From Caryophanales bacterium UBA6448 (GTDB taxonomy: Bacteria > Bacillota_I > Bacilli_A > RF39 > UBA660): 6,170 bases of DNA. Under the pieces are notes generated by a model, which was not told the DNA's origin, made no database searches, and worked only from the letters and a program-made list of their open reading frames with translations. The DNA is taken from the NCBI GenBank assembly GCA_002439555.1, contig DJOC01000041.1, positions 1 through 6,170 of the forward strand, given 5' to 3'. Shown here in pieces: positions 1 through 6,147 of this stretch (position 1 is the first letter of the stretch; each line of letters begins with the position of its first letter). The translations under genes were made by a program, and so were the position numbers.

Positions 1-39
1 ATAAAAACTTATACTTTTTTTTAAAAATAAAAAAGAATT

Positions 40-2235
40 TTACAAGTCATAATTACTTTGTAAAAATTCTTTTAAAGATGTCCTTCTTTCTTTAGAATAA
101 TTATTTTTTACTGCCATTATAAATGAAGATGGATCACCGATTATTGTAAGACTTTTTTTAGCACGTGATACGCCAGTATAAATAAGTTTATTATACAGCA
201 TAATTGAATAATCTTTACTAAGGGGCATAATAACATGTTCAAACTCACTACCCTGACTCTTATGAATAGTTATAGCATAAGCAAGGGTAATATTTTTTAA
301 ATCTTTTTTCTCATAAAAGACAAGATTACCATCAAAATCTATTGATATCTTAAGTTTACCATCCGTGTTTTTATAAATATTAGCTATTTTACCAATATCA
401 CCATTAAATACATTATTATCAGAATCATTTACAAGTTGTAATACTTTATCCCCTACTTTATAAGTTTTATCACCATACTTAACTTCGAATAAATTTCTTT
501 CTTTATTATAAACTCTTTCTAAATATCTATTTAAATTGTCAATACCATTTATTCCCCTATACATTGGAGCAAGAACCTGCATTTTAGTTTCATCTATTCC
601 CTTTGTTAAACCATAATTTGCACTTTTAATAACAGTTTCAAGTATTTTATCTTCACTTGTAATTATAAATGAATAATCATCCCTTTTAGAGGTAAAATCA
701 TCCTCGAGATTTTGGGTTTTAATATCTTTAGCTAAAAAAGGTATATAAGAGTTATCACTTTGTCTATAAATTGTAGATAACATATTAAAGGAAAATAAAT
801 CACTTTCAATTAAATCATGAAGTACAAGACCAGGTCCAACCGAAGGAAGTTGATAAACATCTCCGACTAAGACAAGTTTAATATTAGAGTTATATGCACA
901 AAGAAGTGCTTTCATAAGAGATACATCAATCATTGAACATTCATCCACGATAACAAGTTTATGATAAAGCTTATTATGTTCATTAAATTCAAAAGAATCT
1001 TCATCTTTATGCCATTTTAAGAGTCTATGAATTGTTTGAGCACCAAGACCTGTAGATATACTTAACTTTTTAGCCGCTTTACCTGTTGGAGCAAGTAAAA
1101 TAATATTACTAGAAACCTGATCTTTTGTATATTTATTTTCTTTAATAAATAGTTTTACAATAGCATTTATTATAGTGGTTTTACCTGTACCAGGTCCCCC
1201 AGAAATAATTGAAATATTTTCTTTAATGCTATTTTCAATAGCTTTTATTTGTTCTGGTGAATACTCTTTACCAGTTTCTTTTTCAATAGCTTTTATCTTA
1301 TCAGAAAGTGATGGATATTCCTTCTTTTTTTGTTTATCTATTAAATATAAATATCTTGCAATATCTTTTTCTTCGTCATAATATCTTTTTAAATAATATC
1401 TACTTCCTTCATTTATAATACTTTTTTCTTGGGTTAAAGAAGATAATATATTATCAAACTCTTCACTATCAAGATTTATTTCATAAATAGATCTTAAATA
1501 TTTATATATGTCCTCTTTATAAGAATATGTGCATCCTTCATTAAAGGATATATCAACAAAAGTATTTAAAAGGCATTCTTTACATCTTAAAGGATCATTT
1601 TTAGATATATTTCTTTTATATAAATCATCTAATAATTTAAAATCAAATATATCTTTCATTAAGTATAAATTACCTTCGATTATTGGTGTAATATCTGTAT
1701 AATGTTTGTTTATCGCTTTTGCGGCTTGTTCGTAAGAAAAGCCATAAGAAGTAAGCTTTTTTATTATCTCATCATCTTTTTCATATTTAATTAAACTTCC
1801 ATATATCTTCGAAGCATTTAATGTATTCATTCCCTTTATTTTAAGTAAATTATTAATATCTTCCTTAATAATTTTAATTGAATTTACACCATAAGTATCC
1901 ACAATTTTCTTGGCAAGTGCTTTAGAGCAACCTTCGACAAAGGGACTTTCAAAAAACTTAATTATTTCCTCTTCACTTGTTGGCATAACAACATTTAATC
2001 TATAACCAGAAAATTGCCAAGAATATTTAGGATGATTTAAAGTATTACCGTAAACCTTATATTTAACATCAAGTCTAACATTAGGTAAAACTCCCGTTAC
2101 ATGAATTAAATGAGACATTCTTTCTTTGACAAAATTATCATCAGTTTTCTCAACCTTAAAAAGAGCAACAACAAAGTTACTTTCTTTATTTTCATAAATA
2201 ATCTTTTTAAATTTACCTATTATATACTTTTCCAT
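40..2235 (-). CDS. recD2: RecD2-type ATP-dependent 5'-3' DNA helicase (SF1B)
   Basis: A 731-aa helicase of the RecD2/YrrC family, which acts without RecBC in DNA repair and replication-fork maintenance in Bacillota. What is visible: an N-terminal OB-like region (about 1-85); helix-hairpin-helix-like segments (about 93-175, including LLKIKGMNTLNASKI); then the SF1 motor. Motor motifs are Q-like YSPEQIKAI (325-333), Walker A GGPGTGKTT (346-354), Ia LAPTGKAAKK (381-390), Walker B DECS (431-434), III VGDVYQLPSVGPG (457-469), IV TIYRQ (488-492), V AITIHKSQGSEFE (654-666) and VI YTGVSRAKK (686-694). The tail RRTSLKEFLQ is typical of the family end, and the length fits (D. radiodurans RecD2 is about 715 aa), so the gene is complete. 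The ATG shares one base with the mtaB stop (TAATG). The nearest G-rich SD-like stretch is about 22 nt upstream, so initiation probably depends on translational coupling. Last gene of the minus-strand operon. Confidence 0.96.
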   Translation of the reverse strand: MEKYIIGKFKKIIYENKESNFVVALFKVEKTDDNFVKERMSHLIHVTGVLPNVRLDVKYKVYGNTLNHPKYSWQFSGYRLNVVMPTSEEEIIKFFESPFVEGCSKALAKKIVDTYGVNSIKIIKEDINNLLKIKGMNTLNASKIYGSLIKYEKDDEIIKKLTSYGFSYEQAAKAINKHYTDITPIIEGNLYLMKDIFDFKLLDDLYKRNISKNDPLRCKECLLNTFVDISFNEGCTYSYKEDIYKYLRSIYEINLDSEEFDNILSSLTQEKSIINEGSRYYLKRYYDEEKDIARYLYLIDKQKKKEYPSLSDKIKAIEKETGKEYSPEQIKAIENSIKENISIISGGPGTGKTTIINAIVKLFIKENKYTKDQVSSNIILLAPTGKAAKKLSISTGLGAQTIHRLLKWHKDEDSFEFNEHNKLYHKLVIVDECSMIDVSLMKALLCAYNSNIKLVLVGDVYQLPSVGPGLVLHDLIESDLFSFNMLSTIYRQSDNSYIPFLAKDIKTQNLEDDFTSKRDDYSFIITSEDKILETVIKSANYGLTKGIDETKMQVLAPMYRGINGIDNLNRYLERVYNKERNLFEVKYGDKTYKVGDKVLQLVNDSDNNVFNGDIGKIANIYKNTDGKLKISIDFDGNLVFYEKKDLKNITLAYAITIHKSQGSEFEHVIMPLSKDYSIMLYNKLIYTGVSRAKKSLTIIGDPSSFIMAVKNNYSKERRTSLKEFLQSNYDL

Positions 2236-3467
2236 TAAACTATTAAATTATATATTTCTCCCTTTTCTAATTTTTTATTTGTATAAACCATTAAATAATT
2301 TGAGGTATGACCTTTAGAACCAGATTCATTTGTCTCTTCGATTAAAACATCAAGTTTTTTACCCTTAAATTTATCATAATATGATTTTTCTAATTTTTCA
2401 GATAATTCAAGTAGTCTTTTTACTCTTTCGTGCTTAACACTCTCAGGTACTTTTCCATCCATCATACTAGCCTTTGTTCCTTTTCTTTCAGAATATGGGA
2501 AAGAATGAATTTTTGAAAAGTTAACTTTCTTGCATGTTTCCATAGTTTCTAAAAACATTTCTTCAGTTTCACCGGGAAATCCTACGATTATATCTGTAGT
2601 AATTGAAATATCTGGTCTTACACTTCTTATCCTCTCTATTTTATCAAAGAAATATTTTAAATCATATTTTCTATTCATTAATTTCAAGATACTATCACTT
2701 CCTGACTGAAGGGGAATATGAATATGATCACATATTTTATTATTATTTTTAAGTTCCTTAATAAACTTATCATTTATTTGGGTAATTTCAATACTTGATT
2801 GTCTTATTCTTTCTATGCCATTTATCTTACTCATTTCGCGTATTAAATCAGTTAAATCTTTATTATTAGACTCATAACCTCCGGTATCAATACCTGTTAA
2901 AACAATTTCTTTATAACCATTATTTGCAAGGCTTTCTACTTCCTTTAAAACTAAAGAAAAGTCTTTGCTTCTTTTTTTGCCTCTTACAAAAGGTATAACG
3001 CAGTATGAACAAAAGTTATCACAACCATCTTCGATTTTAATATATGCTCTTGTGTGGTCTGATACATCAACCTCCATATTTTCAAACGGTAAATCACGCG
3101 TTTTAGCTACATACTCTACTGGAGTTTTATCATCAAGATATTTTTCAATAATACTAACAATATTACTCTTATTAATATTACCCATTAAAATATTGATACC
3201 TAAATCATCATATTTAGTTTTATCGTTTTGTACAGAACATCCACATACCACTAAAATGGCATTAGGATTTTCTCTTTTAAGTCTACGTACCTCTTTTAAA
3301 CTTTTTTTATCTGAGGTATCAGTAACTGTACAGGTATTTAAAATCAAAATATCGCACTTTTCATTTAAATCGCAAAAAGAAAACCCGTTTTTAACTAAGG
3401 CTTCCTTCATAAAATTGCTTTCATAACTATTTACTTTACATCCAAGTGTAATTATATTAAATTTCAT
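2235..3467 (-). CDS. mtaB: tRNA (N6-L-threonylcarbamoyladenosine(37)-C2)-methylthiotransferase
   Basis: A 410-aa radical-SAM methylthiotransferase that turns t6A37 into ms2t6A37 in tRNAs reading ANN codons. Domains in order: an N-terminal UPF0004/MTTase domain with the auxiliary-cluster cysteines C10 (LGCKVN), C46 (NTCTV) and C77 (CGCSVQ); the radical-SAM core with CxxxCxxC at C149, C153 and C156 (EDGCDNFCSYCVIP); and a short C-terminal TRAM-like domain (about 370-410). The motifs LTGIDTGGY, HIPLQSGSD and IVGFPGETEE are those of B. subtilis YqeV (MtaB) rather than MiaB or RimO. It is somewhat shorter than YqeV (about 450 aa), mostly in the TRAM end, but nothing essential seems missing. The ATG at 3465-3467 has a strong SD (AAGGGGG) that abuts the upstream gene's stop. 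Middle gene of the operon, overlapping recD2 by one base at its 3' end. Confidence 0.95.
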   Translation of the reverse strand: MKFNIITLGCKVNSYESNFMKEALVKNGFSFCDLNEKCDILILNTCTVTDTSDKKSLKEVRRLKRENPNAILVVCGCSVQNDKTKYDDLGINILMGNINKSNIVSIIEKYLDDKTPVEYVAKTRDLPFENMEVDVSDHTRAYIKIEDGCDNFCSYCVIPFVRGKKRSKDFSLVLKEVESLANNGYKEIVLTGIDTGGYESNNKDLTDLIREMSKINGIERIRQSSIEITQINDKFIKELKNNNKICDHIHIPLQSGSDSILKLMNRKYDLKYFFDKIERIRSVRPDISITTDIIVGFPGETEEMFLETMETCKKVNFSKIHSFPYSERKGTKASMMDGKVPESVKHERVKRLLELSEKLEKSYYDKFKGKKLDVLIEETNESGSKGHTSNYLMVYTNKKLEKGEIYNLIV

Positions 3468-3470
3468 ATA

Positions 3471-3479
3471 TCCCCCTTA
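3471..3479 (-). promoter_or_regulatory. Ribosome binding site of mtaB abutting the upstream stop codon
   Basis: On the minus strand the sequence reads TAAGGGGGATATATG. The TAA ends the 169-aa gene, the following G run with the last A forms a strong SD, and the mtaB ATG follows about 5 nt later. Ribosomes terminating on the first gene sit directly over the mtaB SD, which supports coupled translation and fixes the mtaB start. Confidence 0.75.
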
Positions 3480-3986
3480 ATTTAATGATTTTGAAAGTTC
3501 TTTTAAAGTTTTTAAAAACTCTTCTTCCTTTCTTAAACTCATTAAATGAACTTCCATTTTTATTGGCTCACTTTTCTTTACATTGATTAAATTATTTAAA
3601 TCTACAGTCTTAACAAGTACATCACCATTTTTTTCCTCATTTAAATAATTTAGTTCATATTGCCCAGTATTTGATAAAAGTTCATCATAACTTATAATAG
3701 CTTTTTCTTCCTCTTCTTTTTCATAAGGTGTAAAATCTATTGGCTTAATATTTTTTAAGGCAGTTGCTATTTCATTTAATTCTGGATCTTTTACATTTTT
3801 ATTTTTATTGACATTTTCAATCTCATTTAAAACTAAATTATCAGTAAGTTCATCAACCTCATTACTGTTTATCTTTATAAAATAAATTAAAGATACCACA
3901 AGTATTATTAAAAATACCACAGTAAAGAAAAATACATAATCTATAAATGCTAAACTTTTTAAAAATGAAATAATATCATTTAACAT
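3477..3986 (-). CDS. Hypothetical single-pass membrane protein, first gene of the mtaB-recD2 operon
   Basis: Not recognised by name. With the ATG at 3984-3986 it is 169 aa: a short N-terminal stretch, one strongly hydrophobic segment (about residues 16-38, DYVFFFTVVFLIILVVSLIYF), then a charged soluble part. The soluble part holds an acidic block (PYEKEEEEKAIISYDELL, about 87-104) and a lysine/glutamate-rich helical end (about 150-169). No signal-peptidase site is evident, so the segment is probably an anchor; the orientation is unproven. The frame can be extended to a TTG at 4017-4019, giving 180 aa, but that TTG lies inside the extended -10 of the likely promoter. The ATG at 3986 has a well-placed SD-like AAAGAAGTGAT, 9 of 11 bases matching AAGGAGGTGAT. 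The stop is 9 bp before mtaB and touches its SD, so co-expression with mtaB and recD2 is likely. No function is claimed. Confidence 0.85.
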   Translation of the reverse strand: MLNDIISFLKSLAFIDYVFFFTVVFLIILVVSLIYFIKINSNEVDELTDNLVLNEIENVNKNKNVKDPELNEIATALKNIKPIDFTPYEKEEEEKAIISYDELLSNTGQYELNYLNEEKNGDVLVKTVDLNNLINVKKSEPIKMEVHLMSLRKEEEFLKTLKELSKSLN

Positions 3987-4009
3987 AAAATCACTTCTTT
4001 CATAAAAAT

Positions 4010-4038
4010 ATTGTAGCAATAATTAGATAAAATTTAAA
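4010..4038 (-). promoter_or_regulatory. Sigma-A-type promoter with extended -10 for the 169 aa-mtaB-recD2 operon
   Basis: Read on the minus strand: -35 TTTAAA (4038-4033, 4 of 6 to TTGACA), a 17-bp spacer, and -10 TACAAT (4015-4010, 5 of 6 to TATAAT). TGC immediately before the -10 (4018-4016) is an extended -10 element. Transcription would begin near 4003, leaving a leader of about 17 nt that contains the SD-like GAAAGAAGTG before the ATG at 3986. It is the only good candidate I see upstream of the operon. Confidence 0.6.
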
Positions 4039-4122
4039 GTATTTTTTTAATATTTTTAATTTATAGATGTAAAGAGTGTAAAGTTATAGTTTTATCTAAA
4101 TTGTTTTTATGCTATTAAAATA

Positions 4123-4525
4123 TCAAACAAATTTCTTACAAATACCATAAGTATAAATTGATGTATTATGTTTATTTTGCAATTAAATTTATAGTTTCCA
4201 TTTCTAGTCCTGCTTTCTCTTTTACTTCTTTAATAGTTTTTACACTTCCTAAAGTATCACACCAATCACAAGAGCCAAACTATCATTATTTTATCATCTT
4301 TAAATATTGCTGCTCTTATACCAATTTTAGGAGTTGGGAACCCTTCCTCATTTCCAAATAAATCATTTATTTTTTTAAAGGTAAATCAGTTTTATATTCC
4401 ATAAGATAGCAAGCAACATCTCTTATTTCTCCATACTTTTCTTTATCAAATTTATTATTTGCATAAGCAAGACCATTTTGACTAAGTGATTGAAGTCTTA
4501 CTACTAATTTTAAACATTCATCCAT
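4123..4525 (-). pseudogene. Decayed NUDIX hydrolase (Nudix_N family, ADP-ribose pyrophosphatase-like)
   Basis: Four minus-strand pieces, in order, spell the start of a NUDIX hydrolase with the Nudix_N domain (usual length about 200-210 aa). Piece 1 (4370-4525): MDECLKLVVRLQSLSQNGLAY... to LPLKK, the Nudix_N helices, ending at a TAA just after an A7 run. Piece 2 (4278-4370), another frame: INDLFGNEEGFPTPK...AAIFKDDKIMIV, the start of the NUDIX fold. Piece 3 (4175-4276), third frame: WCDTLGSVKTIKEVKEKAGLE, a damaged NUDIX box in which the SLPGG before WCD is lost and the last Glu of REUXEE is Lys. Piece 4 (4123-4176): NKHNTSIYTYGICKKFV, then TGA. The joins fit a one-base loss in the A run, a deletion of several codons between MIV and WCD, and a deletion of about 11 nt before NKHN. 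No C-terminal part is recognisable beyond 4123. The homology is from remembered family patterns, not a search. An upstream in-frame ATG at 4558 is less likely than the ATG at 4525. Confidence 0.85.
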
Positions 4526-4562
4526 AATAAAATCCCATTTAGTAATTAAACAATACATGATA

Positions 4563-4591
4563 ATTATAAATTAATCTGTAAAAAGATTTAA
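4563..4591 (-). promoter_or_regulatory. Candidate promoter of the NUDIX pseudogene
   Basis: On the minus strand there is a perfect -10 TATAAT (4568-4563). Seventeen bp upstream lies only a weak -35, TTAAAT (4591-4586). The start would fall near 4556, giving a leader of about 30 nt before the ATG at 4525. It may still be active even though the gene is broken. The AT-richness of the region makes a chance TATAAT quite possible. Confidence 0.35.
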
Positions 4592-4614
4592 CTTTACATA
4601 TTTTATATTGTAAA
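4577..4614. repeat. Three TGTAAA/TTTACA hexamers at 16-bp spacing, possible operator
   Basis: TGTAAA at 4577-4582, its complement TTTACA at 4593-4598 and TGTAAA again at 4609-4614 are separated by exactly 10 bp each. They form two overlapping inverted repeats. The array lies between the two divergent candidate promoters and covers the -35 region of the minus-strand one. The hexamer also occurs elsewhere in the window, including inside coding sequence, so the regular spacing is the only unusual part. I know no regulator with this site. Confidence 0.25.
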
Positions 4615-4628
4615 CTTATTTAATAATC

Positions 4629-4657
4629 TTTAAAAATAATTCTGTTGATGATATTAT
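4629..4657 (+). promoter_or_regulatory. Sigma-A-type promoter with extended -10 for the DUF2207-like gene
   Basis: -35 TTTAAA (4629-4634), 17-bp spacer, -10 TATTAT (4652-4657, 5 of 6), with TGA at 4649-4651 forming an extended -10. Transcription would start near 4664, immediately before the SD-like GAAAGAAGTG (4665-4674). The arrangement is nearly the same as at the promoter of the minus-strand operon. Confidence 0.55.
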
Positions 4658-4681
4658 ATTCTTAGAAAGAAGTGTGCTATT

Positions 4682-5506
4682 GTGAGTCAAACTTTATTAT
4701 TAAAAATTCAAATTATAGTTTTAATTATTTACATAGTGTGTTTTATATTTAGCATTTTAAAAAGAAGTCTACTATTTTATAAAAGCATTAAGATTGATAA
4801 AAGTGATGAAAACAAATTCAAATATTTTAGGGACATTCTAAAAGATTATTCAATTAGTGAACTTGGTTATTTGTTTAACAAAAGAAATATTACTCAAATA
4901 AAAATGGCAGAACTTGAATACTTAAAAAATAAAAAATATATCTCTTTTGAAAAAGATGAAATAAATGTAATTAATAATGTTACCGTTAAGCAAGAACAAT
5001 CTTACATTTTAAATCATTATAAATTTATAAATGATAAGGATTTTGATAAATACTATATAAAAGAAATTGAAAATTCCCTAAAACAAAAGAACTGCATAAA
5101 AAAATATTACTTTAAAGATAATCCTTTAACAACAATAATTTATTTTTTAGCTTTCATTATATTCGGAGGTATTTGGTTTTATTTTATTACAATACATAGT
5201 GATTATTTAAAGCTAGAAATTATATTATTTATTTTATTTTGGGTTATTAGTTTTATAATGATAAAATTTTCCTTAAAGGAATCAAGTTTAGTGAAGACTG
5301 AAAAAGGTAAAGAAATATATTTAAAACTCAAAGGATTAAAAAATTATCTTAAAGACTTTGGAAATTTCAATGATAAGTCTTTAAAAGAAATATCTCTTTG
5401 GAATGAATACATACTTTATGCTATTATTTTAAATGAAAGCAGTAGTTTATCAGGTGAAGCTAAAGAAGAACTCAATAAATTAATCAGTATTATTTATAAA
5501 AAATAG
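4682..5506 (+). CDS. DUF2207 C-terminal (YciQ-like) membrane protein lacking the ectodomain
   Basis: A 274-aa protein with a GTG start, preceded by GAAAGAAGTG seven bases upstream. Layout: a first membrane segment (about 8-28); a cytosolic-looking stretch (about 40-145) in which DYSISELGYLFNKRNITQI...LEYLKNKKYISFE resembles the DUF2207 winged-helix-like part; two more membrane segments (about 150-170 and 177-196); and a C-terminal block TEKGKEIYLKLKGLKNYLKDF...SLKEISLWNEYILYAI (206-248), the hallmark end of DUF2207/YciQ proteins. Full-length members are about 550-650 aa with a signal peptide and an extracytoplasmic DUF2207 domain. Here the protein begins at the membrane segment that normally follows that domain, and its own promoter, SD and stop argue for a complete short gene. 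The biochemical role of the family is unknown. It stands alone on the plus strand. Confidence 0.8.
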   Translation: MSQTLLLKIQIIVLIIYIVCFIFSILKRSLLFYKSIKIDKSDENKFKYFRDILKDYSISELGYLFNKRNITQIKMAELEYLKNKKYISFEKDEINVINNVTVKQEQSYILNHYKFINDKDFDKYYIKEIENSLKQKNCIKKYYFKDNPLTTIIYFLAFIIFGGIWFYFITIHSDYLKLEIILFILFWVISFIMIKFSLKESSLVKTEKGKEIYLKLKGLKNYLKDFGNFNDKSLKEISLWNEYILYAIILNESSSLSGEAKEELNKLISIIYKK

Positions 5507-5530
5507 GATTTTTATTAATCCTACTTTTTA
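5498..5530. terminator. Bidirectional rho-independent terminator between convergent genes
   Basis: A perfect 7-bp inverted repeat, TAGGATT (5504-5510) and AATCCTA (5517-5523), with the loop TTTATT. It is preceded by six A (5498-5503) and followed by CTTTTT (5524-5529). Read either way it gives a hairpin and a U run, so it can end both the plus-strand DUF2207-like gene and the minus-strand 202-aa gene. The first three bases of the stem are the TAG stop codon of the DUF2207-like gene. Confidence 0.7.
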
Positions 5531-5538
5531 TATGAAGC

Positions 5539-6147
5539 TTAATAAATTAAAGGTACTTTACTATTCTCATAGTTTTCTTCATTAACTTTATTTTCCACAA
5601 GATCTAAATATACTCTATAATATTCCATATATTTTTTATCTAAATAATCAAGTATTTCTTTTCCTGTTTTAAATGATGAATAATCTAGTTCTTCAAAAGT
5701 ATATTCACTATCAAGTTCTACAATACTTTTCTTAATTTTATCTATTTCACTTAATATTAGTTTTATATAATTATTTGTATTTTCTGTAGTTTTATCATTC
5801 ATTGAATCTAAAGCATAATCTTTTATTTGCTCCATTACATCTATTTTTGAAATATCACCACTTACTCTTGTAAGTATTGGTACTAAATATAACCTAAACT
5901 TTTTCACAAATTCATCTATATTTTTATAATCAATTTCTTTTTTACCACATAAATAATCAATTATGGATTGTCTTTCATTTTCTAAATAGGAAATAAGTTC
6001 ATTTTTAGTTTGTTCATCTTTGCTATATTTAAGTATATTATTTAAAGTATCTAAATCTTTTAGAATTTCATAATTTAAATCAGTCTCTTCGTTATTTAAT
6101 TTCTTAATCATACTAGAAATTAAATCTAATATATCATAATACTCCAT
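5539..6147 (-). CDS. Hypothetical helical, charged protein of unknown function (possibly 5'-partial)
   Basis: 202 aa from the ATG at 6145-6147, not recognised. It is rich in Glu, Lys, Asp, Asn, Ile, Leu and Tyr and looks almost wholly helical. There is no signal peptide, membrane segment or known catalytic motif, and only one cysteine (DYLCGKK). It is likely cytoplasmic. The start is uncertain: no SD precedes the ATG (the upstream bases are GAAAAAAAT), and the frame stays open to the window end, reading YRNFEKN before the Met, so the true start may lie beyond 6170. It converges on the DUF2207-like gene and shares its terminator, so the two are probably in separate transcription units. Helical content suggests a structural or protein-interaction role, but this is inference. 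Confidence 0.7.
   Translation of the reverse strand: MEYYDILDLISSMIKKLNNEETDLNYEILKDLDTLNNILKYSKDEQTKNELISYLENERQSIIDYLCGKKEIDYKNIDEFVKKFRLYLVPILTRVSGDISKIDVMEQIKDYALDSMNDKTTENTNNYIKLILSEIDKIKKSIVELDSEYTFEELDYSSFKTGKEILDYLDKKYMEYYRVYLDLVENKVNEENYENSKVPLIY

Noticed and set aside
1..39. Terminator after recD2
   Set aside because: The 39 bases downstream hold only an A/T hairpin (CTTTTTT with AAAAAAG) and loose T runs. In DNA this AT-rich that is not enough to call a terminator, and the region is cut by the window edge.
1175..1381. Plus-strand ORF of 68 codons
   Set aside because: It lies wholly inside recD2, antisense to the Walker A region, and its product is only a composition-driven hydrophobic string.
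2965..3426. Plus-strand ORF of 153 codons
   Set aside because: It is antisense to the conserved MTTase and radical-SAM cysteine region of mtaB, with no RBS or recognisable protein features.
4020..4122. Further gene or RNA between the pseudogene and the operon
   Set aside because: No frame on either strand gives a plausible product and no stable structured element is evident. It holds only the operon promoter and the tandem TGTAAAG pair.
4158..4361. Plus-strand ORF of 67 codons
   Set aside because: It is the antisense shadow of the NUDIX pseudogene; the opposite strand carries clear family sequence over the same bases.
4365..4380. Programmed frameshift at the A7 slippery run in the NUDIX gene
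   Set aside because: Slippage would rescue only the first break; later deletions, frame changes and the lost NUDIX-box residues show true decay. A sequencing error could explain this one site but not the rest.
4123..4525. TGA read as tryptophan (code 4) to explain the broken NUDIX gene
   Set aside because: The breaks are frame changes and a TAA as well as TGA codons, and intact genes in the window use TGG for Trp.
4367..4558. Independent 63-aa small protein
   Set aside because: Its sequence is the Nudix_N domain start of a longer gene, and the next fragment continues in another frame directly after the A7 run.
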